Assembly: GCA_036852015.1 (NCBI GenBank)
Contig: JAANDG010000109.1
Span: 62,001 to 126,000, forward strand
DNA from: Pelodera strongyloides
Taxonomy: Eukaryota > Nematoda > Chromadorea > Rhabditida > Rhabditidae
Length of the DNA: 64,000 bases
Direction of reading: 5' to 3'
Positions 54,870 through 64,000 of the stretch are shown here, in pieces (positions within the stretch are counted from its first letter, which is position 1; each line of letters begins with the position of its first letter). The position numbers and the translations under genes are program-made. The notes beneath the pieces were generated by a model. That model made no database searches. It was not told where the DNA came from and was given only the letters and a program-made list of their open reading frames with translations.

Positions 54870-57821
54870 ATGAGCAGGACAGGCAGTAGCAGTATTGAAT
54901 CTACTTTGTCACTTCATACGATAAATACACAAGTTTCCGAGAGGGAGAATGACGCTCGGGATGAGTCAGTATTTCCAGCTTCAGACCGGTGTGTTTTAGA
55001 CCGTTTGTTTCTTTTTGAAACATATTGAGCATCTGTATTTCTGTGCATCACGTACCAATGAGTTTAAGTCGAATATAAAAAAGCATCGACTCCAATCCGA
55101 CCTCACTTATGGTTAGCATAGTTACGTACATGTGCAGTTGCCCAACGTACTTTTTGCACAAAACGCCTGATGTACCGTTTTAAGAACGTGACGCTTTTCA
55201 GTGTGTTGTAGCCTTTTTTTGGTAAAGTTCTTTCAAGGTAATACTCAATTCCGGGACGTCCTTTATTACTAGATGCATACTTATATGACACTACCGAAAC
55301 GTATCCTCCAAGGTTTATTTGGTGAAAGAGCAACCGAAGAATTTCGTAACCCCCATCCTCACAAACATACAGATAAACGTTCTTCACGTGATATTTTCAG
55401 TTGGAATCCGGTAGTTGGAGACGTATCCGAGAACAGATGCCACACTATCGATTGGTGCAAGTGTAAACACTGTGTTTTCCTCTCTCAGCCACGAGAATGT
55501 TGCTGTTGTCAAGAGTATCTTTCTGCGGAAAATCAACTAGCGAGTACGCTACGCATCACTCATAGAAAAGGAAGTTGTGTGGCATACTCCAAGGATGTGA
55601 ACTTTGCCCTCGATCCACGGGTAGTTCATTTGGTTCGCGTATGAAAAACAAGGTGACAAATCTCAAACAATGGGAATATGTATAATACGGAGCAACCAAA
55701 AGGTACCCTAAGCTGTCGATGCGATAACAGCACCAACATACTGACAAGGAACCCTGGGTGCATTACATAATTGGAAATAATGTTGAAGCTTATCATTATC
55801 CGTCCATACGTACTCTAATAGAACTGACTGCTCATAAAGATAACATCAGATGTCAGACAATTTCCAGAGTGCGTGATGAAATGTGCTGTCATAGTGTTCC
55901 TTGCGGTGCATGGAGGTGCACTATGGTGTCATAGTGTTCCTTGGTGGTGCACGGAGGTGAAATGTGGTGTAAGTTGCTGTAGTGTAGCGGTGCAATGTAC
56001 ATTTGGCCAATTCAGGGAATTGAGTACCTGGCACACATGAGCGAAGAACAGAGGAATGCCTTGCACTTATGCCAAGACGAAAACGAGTAAGTGAAGTGAT
56101 TGTAAAAGCTGCATGCTTAGGCTTAAGCCTAAGCCTAAGCGTAGAATTTAGCTCTCCGTTGCTTGAACTTCACGCCGCTGACCATACTCATTTATATACG
56201 CTGAGGAAACTCTGCGTCCTCGCCGCGCAAAAAAACGGAACCATCATAGCGGAGCACCCCCGCCTAGGGGCGCGATATGTGCGCCACAAGTGCGCGAAAT
56301 TGCAATCCACTCCAGTTGGCGCACCCGCAGAGCACTTTTTGTAGGGTGTCCACGGAAGGCCAACACGAATAAATTTAGCAAAAATTATTGTGTTTCCATA
56401 ATGAGGCCGTTTTCACCAACATTTACGTGCGAAGTAAAACGTCGTTTATTGACTGTGTATATTGTCTTTGCGCGCTGTTTTGTTGCGGTCGGAAAATCCG
56501 TACCACACGGAATGTTGGTGAACCTAGAGGCCTAGAGGGCCCCCTTTGTCAATGATCTGTTAAATTCCATCATCCAAATGCAGAATGTCCAATCTCATTG
56601 CTAATCAAATCGGTCATCTGTTTTCGTTTCTATGTTCGTTTCTAATTTTCATCCTCGGATGCACACCTTTTGGTGTATTTAATGAATAAATAAATAAATA
56701 AATAGATTTTTCGGCAATTTTTCCACGCCATGGAAAGTACTGAAAAAGTGAGTTCTTCCAAAAATATCCTACCCTTTCGCAGGCGACTATTTAGCGTAAA
56801 CGTCTAGACCAGACTCTTTAACGTAAACGTGAACTTTTAGGATCAGAAGGGAAATCGCATTTAAGAAGGCTATGTTTGCTTTGTGGGGACACCAAGACCT
56901 TCCACGAGGAGTTGTCCTTCCTGCATGCATTGTTGCCAGAGTTTTGAATGCATATCCACCACATGCGGGCGACTATAAGGTGTTTATAGATTATTCATTC
57001 GTGTGTATTAATTTATTCTTACCACTTCTGAGACGAAAACAAGACAATTTTAGACACAAATTATTAGGCAGTAGCGTTGGCAGCGCACTAGCGCAGTGTG
57101 GGCCTGCGGAAGGGCTGAGTACGGCGCCGTCGACATTTGTTCCACGCCCCGCGCACACCGGCCACACATCAGCCACACCCGCCGCGCACCTTTTCTGTGT
57201 CACTCGGGATACTTTTCCCTTTATGGGCGTAGGCGAGGTGTAGGCGGCCCACCGTTTTAGGGCCCGGTGTAGTCCGCGTACCGGCCAAGTTTCCTCAGTG
57301 ATGTGATTGTGCTAGCGAGATAGAAAAGCAGTACCATACTGCCACAAAGTTATGTTATTCTCTTACGTATAGTATAAATATGGCTTAGTCCCATTGACCG
57401 GCTAGTGCTAAGCGCTAAGCTTTGGTAAGAATTTAGTAATTTTTAGGCGGACCTTGTCAAATTTCGCTTGCTTCTCGCAAAATGGGCTCGACATCGAGAA
57501 ACGGTCGTTAAACAATTGAGGGACATGGCCACTCACGTAAGTTTCGAAGTAAAGATAATCTCAATTTACCACTTCGAATGAGGTTTTTCGGTAGCTATGC
57601 GGACTCCACACGATCAGCTCGCTGGTCCATTGATTGTCAGTACGACGCGTAGTAGTATACGCGACGGCAGTACCACTGGTTCAGACTATAATCTGACATA
57701 GTACGAGGAGAGAGAGCTCTATAAATAATATGTATAATATGTAAAAATTCGACCCGAAAACTTACCATTATACAATGCAGGTATGCCAAAAAGTTAGGTT
57801 CAAGCATAATCCAGTACTGTG

Positions 57822-57853
<32 letters not shown>

Positions 57854-60770
57854 TCGGCTAATTCCTTCAATAAAAGGAAAGAAATGTAAGGTGTTGTTTT
57901 CGTGAGCCTACTCCTTTAAAGCGAAATACCAGCCGGTTTTTGAAACGCATCTCAAATATCAGCATTCTTATGCAGTTATGATAAAAGGGGTCTATTGGGG
58001 TCTATTTTTTATTCAAATTTACGCTCATTTGCATATGAAGCATAATAAAGCAGCGAGTACACGATGCGTTTCAAAAACCGGCCAGTATTTCGCTTTAATG
58101 TTTACAGTTGGACGGAGTGCAGAAAGGTTGCAATATCTCAGTCGTGGTGGGCAGCTCCGTGGGGATCGCCAGCGGTATCGCTGGTCTTGTCGGACTATTC
58201 GTACTTACTCCGTTAGCAGTTGGTGGTGAGATCGTTCTCTACAGCCGCATATTCAACTTTAAAGCGCAATACCAGCAGGTTTTTGAAACGCATTGAGTAC
58301 ACCACCATTCTTGTGCAGCTTATGGAAATGAACATAAGGTAGAATAAAAAATCGAGTTAAATTCGTGTTAATTAACATTAAAATCGCTTTAACTGAATCT
58401 GAGCAAACGGCACAGAGACGTATATATCCGTATTTTCTCACAGATGGTCCATCTTAGCATGCGCTTATGGCTGAGTGGTCTAATTGTAGGGGGTACGGTA
58501 TGCTCAAGTCCATGAGCACTGATAGTGCGCGTTGCTGTAACCGCGTAGCAGTGGTCGCGATTGGTAAGTGCATCGAACGGGTAGCCGCGCGCACCCATTT
58601 TTAGCGGTGCGCACAGCGCGCTTGAGAACGGATGGCTAGAATAAGTGGATGGTTAGAGTTAGCCCTATCGCACATTTTGTTGTTCCTATATTTAGGTCTC
58701 GTGGTGGGAGGCGTTGCGGCCGCCTCAAATACAACGACGGGCTTAGTTAACATTGGGATTATAAAGGTGTGTTTTATGCTGGAGTTTAGGTTCGTTTATC
58801 TCCAACTCTTTACACTTTTGTACAAATTGTCGATTTTTTTTTGTTCCTTACGCGGGACTTATCGGTGAACATAAACGTACATACTATAAAAATAACTACT
58901 TTACTATGAAGTTTGTTTCTAGAAGAAGAGCAATAAAGCGGCTGCTTTGCTCAAAAGGGACGAGAAGCTCCTCGGTGAGGCACGAAATCAATTTGAGGCA
59001 GTGCAGCATTATGTTGTGTCCAGTGGATCGGTGCGTTGTTGAGAGTTTTCCGTTGTTTAGAGCATCTTGTGCGACGGTTAGGGATCCAACGACTAGCCTA
59101 GCGTGTTCGTCTCTCAGTTCGCCACATAATGCGCTCAACGCGGGTTCGAGCCTGACCCATGACAACCCTTATTGAGGGCATAGATGATTACCAGAATTTA
59201 GGTATTTGTCTGTTAAAGGGACAGGCCCAGGAGAAAAATGATTTCCTCAATTTACTTGTACAGATTGTACGAAACTTCAGAAAAATAAACCGCATTCCTT
59301 GAAGCCTAGAACTCACAGAGTTATCCCCCGTCAAACAGTTCGGCCAGGTACCGTAGTCAGCAACGTCAAAATTCGTTTTCACGGCTGATATCCGCTCATT
59401 TGCATTCTTTCTCTACATAATAATGGTAAAACGAGTAAAGATCATTCCTACGTTTATAAAGAGGCGTTTCCAATACAGTAATGCTAAAAGCGCAAAAATT
59501 GTTTATGGCTACGGTACCTGGCCGAACCGTTTGCCGGAGAATAACTCTGTGAGTTCTAGGCTTCAAGCAATGCGGTTTTCACAGTAATATTTCTGAATTT
59601 CGGACGTTATGTACAAATAAATAGAGGAAACCTTTTTTCTCGTGGGCCTGTCCCCTTAATGTTCCAGAGTCCCGTGGTCATCAAAACCGCCGCGTCAGCT
59701 GGTGCGGCTGGTGTCGCTGGAATCGGGGTACGCTTGGTGGCAAAGCAATTGGTACGTCATTCTGATTTTATTTGGGGTTTCCGGCGTCGTTGCAGGATAT
59801 TAATTCTCAGCCGCGCCAAATCAACAATCTATTATAATTACAATAAATTATTTCGTCGAGAAGATGCAATAGCTTGATGGATAATAAAGGAGGAGAAATG
59901 TTTTGTGTAAAAGCTTCTGTCAGTCGATAATTGGTTTAGCTATGAACAGCAGAACCTTCCGAGTTTACTGGTTTTTAGTTGTAAGGTGTTCATGCTTATA
60001 CATATTAGATTTTTACAGGCATGCATTGGTCCCAAGGTTGCGAAGGGCTTTGCGCAAGCGGCTGCAGGCGTAGGTATTGCCCTAGACGTTATCACGCTAA
60101 TACTGACCGCCAGGGATGTGGTGAAGGGTTCTCAAAGCGAACTTGCAAACAAACTACGCGATGTAGGTTTCTTTGATAGATCATTTAGTTTCTTTAGTTT
60201 AGATTAGTTTAGTTTAGATCATTTAGTTGGACGCTAATGGGGATTCCAAGTATCCCAAAAATTCGGTGTGATTCTGTCAATACTACCGTATTCTGTACGA
60301 AACTCATATATAATATGAAAAATTAAAAAAAAATATTCTCGCGTAGTTCCAAAATACTGTATATTTTCTCCATACTTGGAAACCCCATTACTAATTGTGA
60401 GTTGTATTAAAAGACAAGTGCCTTTTTGTGCACCGTAAAGTACACATGCGGTTCGAGCGCATTATTTTCGGCAACTTATTAGCCCGGGTATTTTCACGGG
60501 GGTTTTTTTGGCTATATTCCCTAAAACCCCCCGTATACTCTGACCTTTGGCTGTATACTGTGACCCCAAAAAATGCCAGTAACTACTTAGCTTATTTTGC
60601 TTCAACGATTGTTTTTTTTTATTATTTATTTCCTTAGAAGAATAGAACGCTTAGTCCTGGTGAGCCTCCTCCTTTAAAAGTACATCTTTTAGGTTGCGAA
60701 CGAGGTTGAAGAAGGTGAAAAGCGATTGTTGATAAATGCTCAAGAATTTCTGAAAATGACAAGTTTCTAA
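54870..60770 (+). CDS. P2X7 C-terminal-domain / apolipoprotein L-like fusion protein
   Basis: Eleven exons in matching phase: 54870-54988, 55401-55638, 56016-56086, 56841-56979, 57447-57536, 58108-58225, 58696-58766, 58923-59030, 59668-59751, 60019-60162, 60693-60770 (stop TAA); about 419 residues. Residues 1-40: acidic Ser-rich leader. About 41-190: P2X7-type C-terminal (ballast) domain with IDWCKCKHC, RECCCCQEY, LDPRVVHLV, IRREIAFKKAMFALWG and RGVVLPACIVARVLNAYPP; the cysteines suit zinc binding. About 191-419: ApoL-like domain with WARHRETVVKQLRDMATH, a glycine-zipper hairpin (GSSVGIASGIAGLVGLFVL, LAVGGLVVGGVAAASNTTTG), an amphipathic helix, AASAGAAGVAGIGVRLVAKQ, a hydrophobic helix (GVGIALDVITLIL) and the typical end RDVVKGSQSELANKLRDVAN. 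There is no signal peptide, so it is probably intracellular and membrane-active. Two separate genes are possible if the phase-0 junction 56979/57447 is not used. Confidence 0.8.
55008..55186. repeat. Palindromic element, family 3, degenerate
   Basis: Left tttgaaacatattgagcatc, right aaaacgcctgatgtaccgtt. It lies in the intron between first exon C and the cysteine-rich exon. Confidence 0.45.
55670..55770 (-). mobile_element. Non-LTR element 3' tail fragment (minus strand)
   Basis: caaccaaaaggtaccctaag, then gtcgatgcgataa and caccaacatactgacaagg, matching 48165-48230. Intronic. Confidence 0.6.
56116..56141. repeat. Interstitial telomere-type tract, inverted junction
   Basis: cttaggcttaagcctaagcctaagc: one TTAGGC meets three GCCTAA units head to head. 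Confidence 0.75.
56620..56706 (+). mobile_element. Non-LTR element 3' tail with AAT repeats
   Basis: tgcacaccttttggtgta forms a small hairpin followed by ttaatgaataaataaataaa. The same hairpin-then-tail layout occurs at 39628-39690 (gcacacctttaaggtgt, then aataaattatt), so both are probably 3' ends of LINE or SINE copies. Confidence 0.55.
57832..57853 (+). repeat. (TA)n microsatellite
   Basis: About eleven TA units in the intron before the glycine-zipper exon of the fusion gene. Confidence 0.9.
57915..58100. repeat. Palindromic MITE, family 1
   Basis: Left ttaaagcgaaataccagccg, right ccggccagtatttcgcttta; it ends 8 bp before the acceptor of exon 58108-58225. Confidence 0.8.
58258..58393. 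repeat. Family 1 palindrome, right arm deleted
   Basis: Left ttaaagcgcaataccagcag present; the right side jumps from attaacattaa to atcgctttaac, an internal deletion. Confidence 0.65.
59085..59166 (+). repeat. tRNA-like SINE head
   Basis: A-box-like ctagcctagcgtgttcgtct, an arm around cagttcgccac and B box gcgggttcgagcctgaccc. No full cloverleaf. Intron of the fusion gene. Confidence 0.45.
59213..59660. repeat. Palindrome, family 4
   Basis: Ends ttaaagggacaggcccagga and cgtgggcctgtccccttaa. The right end lies directly before the acceptor (gttccag) of exon 59668-59751, so the element supplies the branch-point region of that intron. Confidence 0.85.
60232..60390. repeat. Dispersed repeat, second copy of the 2.74-kb element
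   Basis: gtcaatactaccgtattctg, agttccaaaatactgtata and ccatacttggaaaccc in the same order as at 2738-2960. Confidence 0.65.
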
Positions 60771-60869
60771 TTCTAATACTACGAAGCCAGGTCTTTGCAG
60801 ACCAGTTTTAGTTGTGCATCATTGCTGTTTCGACAAATGTGCCTTGAGTTTGTGCGTATTTGTGTACAT

Positions 60870-60960
60870 ATATATAATATATATATATAGATTATATCCT
60901 ATATATTATATATATATTATATATTATTATATATATAATATAATATATATAATAATATCT
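60870..60960 (+). repeat. TA-rich microsatellite
   Basis: atatatataat words in imperfect tandem, beginning about 100 bp after the stop codon of the fusion gene, in its 3' UTR. Confidence 0.85.
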
Positions 60961-61229
60961 TACGCATTTTGGCAATATTTGTACATAGTATTGACTATTT
61001 GTAAGCCGACATATTGTCATAGGATTTTTGGCAGACATGGGCGTTTGCCGTTTTTTTGTAATATTCTCAGTTGCAATGGCTTCTTGAATATTTGAATATT
61101 TATTATACTCATTAAAAGAGCGCAACGCCGCGATAGACGAAGAAAAAAAAAAGAAAAATCAAAGTAGATGATATAGATACTTGGAAATAATTTCCACCAA
61201 CAGTATATCGATTGTAATTCCACGAGGTT

Positions 61230-61235
61230 AATAAA
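61230..61235 (+). terminator. Possible poly(A) signal of the fusion gene
   Basis: AATAAA 460 bp after the stop at 60770; the first canonical hexamer seen downstream on the plus strand. Tentative. Confidence 0.3.
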
Positions 61236-61376
61236 GAAAACGATGATGATAGCGAATCAAAGAACTTGATCCCACACAAACAGCCAATTCTTCGATTATT
61301 CTGACGAAAATCGAATGTGCCACTTCCTTACTACCTCAAATAAAGCATTGTACATACTCCTGAAAATTGTGACCAA

Positions 61377-61503
61377 TCCACAGGAAAGTGAAAACCCCGA
61401 TTTCGCCCCGATCATTTCCCAAAACCCCGATTTCGGCCCGATCACGGCCCGATTTTTTGAGGGACTTGATCGGGGCGAAATCGAGGTTCTTCATTTCCCA
61501 TGT
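61377..61503. repeat. Hairpin element, CCGATTTCGCCCCGATC family, opposite orientation
   Basis: cacaggaaagtgaaaacccc at the left and ttgatcggggcgaaatcgag at the right; essentially the reverse complement of 28922-29047. Confidence 0.8.
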
Positions 61504-62069
61504 TATTATATAAATGAGTAACTGTAGCGTGCGCTAGCACTCACTTTACGGAAGTAGAATTCGAATAAATTGTTCCTCTTTCGATATAAAAAAGTGCCAC
61601 AGCTCAATTTAGAACATTTTTTCATGTAAAAGAACGATGTGTATCTTCATTCGTAAAGTTTTCATCTACGTTACGTATGTTTCGTATGGAAAGACGCAGG
61701 CGGCGTAGCCGGCTGGTCCCATATAACATGAAAATGTAAAAAAAAAAAAAAGTCGGCAAGTCGGATGAAGAACCCTAACTGGCCCTTCTCCGACTTGAGG
61801 AATTGGCCTTTGTTAGATTTCTACCTTATTTCGGAACTGAAGGTAATCAAGATAATATAGATCATGCAAAAGGATGTTTTCCGCAATGAATCCAAGTAAA
61901 TTGAGGAAAAAACGGTGACGTTTATTTGAAATGTATAGTATCTGGAGTACGAAAAATTTCGACTTTTGAATTCCGTGTTCGTACTGTAGTATAAACGTAC
62001 AAAGTTTACGGTTTTATTCGGGATGCGTTTTCCGAATGGTTCTCACGCAAATTCATCGTTCGGGGTGGA

Positions 62070-62215
62070 CATTTTGGAAACGTTGAGAGCAAAAAATACA
62101 GTATGAATTAGCATGGAAAGGTACAAATTAGCGTGGTTTGCATGCTACTGTATTTTTTGCTTTCTCCTAGCATTAGACCGTTTCCAAAATGTCCATCCAT
62201 TTGCATAGGAACCTT
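62070..62215. repeat. Inverted repeat around 62.1 kb
   Basis: tggacattttggaaacg and agcaaaaaatacagta on the left have their complements (tactgtattttttgct, tttccaaaatgtcca) on the right; the loop is about 40 bp. Confidence 0.75.
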
Positions 62216-62687
62216 TCGGAAAGCGCGTCTCGAACGCGCCCTTCTCTGTTCTTCTACTGCACGTTTCCCGCGAAACAAAAATAAATCCCGCGTTTCCCGC
62301 TTGTTTGGGAGGAAACGCGGGATTACGATTACCGCTAAACTGCGAATGAGGAACATAGTTAGGCATTATTAGAGTGAAGGTAGTCATGCACGAGCTTATG
62401 TCTTATGTGACTTTCTCCTGCCATTTCTTATTCAAAGCGGAACCGTCAACTATTGTCTTCATTTTGTACAGAATTTCGTGCAGAAAAAATTGCCATAAAA
62501 CAGTTGGTCCGTGTTTTTCTCAACAAAAAAAAAATATGATCGTTTCAAGTCTTATTAAAAATTGATTGTGTGATAAAGCTTTTTCCATGCGTGCGGCATT
62601 GTTTCTGATAAAGGCCGGCTTTTGAAACGTATGTCACATTGTGCTGTAAACAAATGATAAACTATTGGGAAACACGCAGTTGCTTGC

Positions 62688-62865
62688 TTAAAGCGAAATA
62701 CCGGCCCGTTTTTGAAACGCATCGTGGACAACTGCATTCTTATGTATTTATGCGAAGTGGGGTCTAATTGGGGTCTATTTTTTATGCTAAATTATGCTCA
62801 TTTGCATAAATGAATCTTGGTGTACTCGATGCGCTTCAAAAACCGGCCGGTATTTCGCTTTAAAC
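62688..62865. repeat. Palindromic MITE, family 1, well preserved
   Basis: Left ttaaagcgaaataccggccc, right ccggccggtatttcgcttta; internal ggggtctaattggggtcta. Confidence 0.85.
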
Positions 62866-62919
62866 TAGGGAGTACATCGTCGCCAAGGCCGAAATTTACG
62901 TATGAATATGATTTAGATA

Positions 62920-62977
62920 GCCAGGAGGGATCGCCCATGATTCCCAGGCGAGGGAACCATGGGCGATCCCTCCTGGC
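62920..62977. repeat. Perfect 20-bp hairpin
   Basis: gccaggagggatcgcccatg and its exact complement, separated by an 18-bp loop (attcccaggcgagggaac). Confidence 0.9.
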
Positions 62978-63144
62978 CCTAGCCCGAAGACGTCGAGCAA
63001 TTTGTCATCTGGAACTCGTCTCGCCTACTGTTCAGGACCTCTGCGGAACATGTCATGAGCAAACAATGAATATGTATTTTCACCCTTGAATAAAGGTAAG
63101 GTGCACGCTCTTGAAGCGTAAAAGAATTTTTGATTAAAAAGTTT

Positions 63145-63295
63145 TCTTTAATTCACTTGTACAGGAGATATTACTGTGAGAACCGTATTTTAACTCTACG
63201 AGTTCCATGTGGTCCATGTGGTATGAAATTTTGGGTTTCATGGTAATATTTCTGTAATTCCGGTGTTCCTTTACAAGCAAATTGAGGAAAACCTA
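63145..63295. repeat. Fragments of a family 4 interior
   Basis: gtgagaaccgtattttaact and tggtaatatttctgtaattccg resemble the interior of the 51- and 59-kb elements; no terminal repeats. Confidence 0.4.
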
Positions 63296-63853
63296 CTGCT
63301 CAGGACCTCTGCGGAACATGTCATAAGCACACTTTGAAATTGAAATTTGAACTCCCTTGAATAAAGGTGCACGCTCTTGAGGCGTAAAATATTTATTTAT
63401 TATTATTATTAAAAGCGTTGTCTCGTAACACCATGTTGAACACGACACCACAGAGACAAGACACTCGGACAGTCACACAAATGAAAAATGCAGGTGAATA
63501 ACTGATCGCTTCCCAATGTACATACATTTTCTTCGTACATTTTGCTGTCATATTTCTTTTCAGTCGTTGTCGACTTGTGCAACAAAAATTATTTAATAAA
63601 GGATGGAGGCGACGTTTTCTTATCAAAAAAAAAAATAGCTGAATGATTAATTTCACTGATGGATAGGCAGTTGAGCAATCTTATTTTTAATTTTTGGGTT
63701 AAAGTGGGTGTACAAGAACAGCCAACAGCCTACAAATACCGCTTTGACGGCATTTCGAAACCCTTTTATTTTTATTGTTATCGTCATCGTTTATAACTGC
63801 GCTTCATCGCAAATAGAACCCTAGCTGATAATTCGCTGAACTGGGCATCACCG

Positions 63854-64000
63854 TTAAAGCGGAAAACCGGCCGTTTTTTTTTATTGAAACGCATCGTGGA
63901 CAACGCATTCTTATATTTTTATGCGTAGTGAGGTCTAATTGGGTCCAATTTTTATGCGAAACTATGCTCATTTGCTTGTGACGAATAAGAATGTTGGTGT
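63854..64000. repeat. Palindromic MITE, family 1, cut by the window end
   Basis: Left end gttaaagcggaaaaccggcc and gaaacgcatcgtggacaacg; the right arm is outside the window. Confidence 0.75.

Larger units (their letters stand above)
60771..64000. other. Gene-free end of the window
   Basis: After the fusion-gene stop I see no exon with convincing splice sites. The stretch has a TA-rich microsatellite (60870-60960), hairpin elements (61.38, 62.09, 62.92 kb), family 1 palindromes and poly-A runs. No exon of the missing myosin VI tail was found here. Confidence 0.5.

Noticed and set aside
55273..55400. Upstream extension of the cysteine-rich exon (ATG at 55273)
   Set aside because: The acceptor atattttcag at 55400 and phase agreement with first exon C make splicing the better model; the extension lacks the domain's character.
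58455..58535. tRNA-like sequence with an A box (tggctgagtggtctaa)
   Set aside because: No B box at the right distance; likely chance or a very eroded element.
60814..61125. Tyr/Ile-rich open frames
   Set aside because: Translation of TA-rich low-complexity sequence in the 3' UTR of the fusion gene.

Overview
This is eukaryotic, intron-rich DNA from an invertebrate. Splice sites are short and AT-rich (tttcag or tttag acceptors, gtaagt or gtgagt donors). TTAGGC/GCCTAA hexamers, the nematode telomere unit, recur as short interstitial tracts in at least six places. Start codons of two genes sit just after an AG acceptor-like site, as at spliced-leader acceptors. A nematode is therefore the best guess, but another ecdysozoan or invertebrate is not excluded. 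More than half of the window is repeats: several families of TTAA-bounded palindromic elements, tRNA-like SINE heads, one nearly complete non-LTR retrotransposon, and minisatellites and GA/CT tracts.

Layout. 1-10.96 kb: the 3' part of a plus-strand coiled-coil gene (15 exons), with a 4.6-kb LINE in one intron and a frameshifted exon directly after it. 12.0-13.35 kb: a minus-strand gene for a small multi-pass membrane protein. 16-17 kb: GC-rich tandem repeats. 17.7-21.4 kb: a minus-strand cluster of exon-like pieces that look tandemly duplicated; I do not recognise the family. 21.4-28.7 kb: repeats only. 28.7-46.97 kb: an unconventional myosin VI gene, 23 exons, running from the start codon through motor, reverse-gear insert, IQ motif and lever-arm extension and then stopping without a tail. 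A complete intronless gene (35.57-36.45 kb; PB1 domain plus Asp/Ser-rich and His/Gly-rich tracts, with its own TATA box and poly(A) signal) is nested in a 4.3-kb myosin intron. 47.16-48.10 kb: three exons of an apolipoprotein L-like paralogue lacking both ends. 48.5-50.3 kb: a 15-bp minisatellite open in all six frames. 53.35-60.77 kb: the most interesting gene, in which exons for a cysteine-rich P2X7-type C-terminal domain join in phase to exons for a complete apolipoprotein L-like domain, preceded by three tandem candidate first exons of equal phase. 60.8-64 kb: repeats only.

Biology. The P2X7-C/ApoL architecture joins a zinc-binding cytosolic module known from a purinergic immune receptor to a membrane-active domain known from innate defence and cell-death proteins. 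The older, truncated ApoL copy next to the broken 3' end of myosin VI suggests that local duplication and rearrangement built this part of the locus. Gene models here rest on reading frame, splice-site sequence and phase bookkeeping by eye; family assignments come from recognised motifs, not from database searches.
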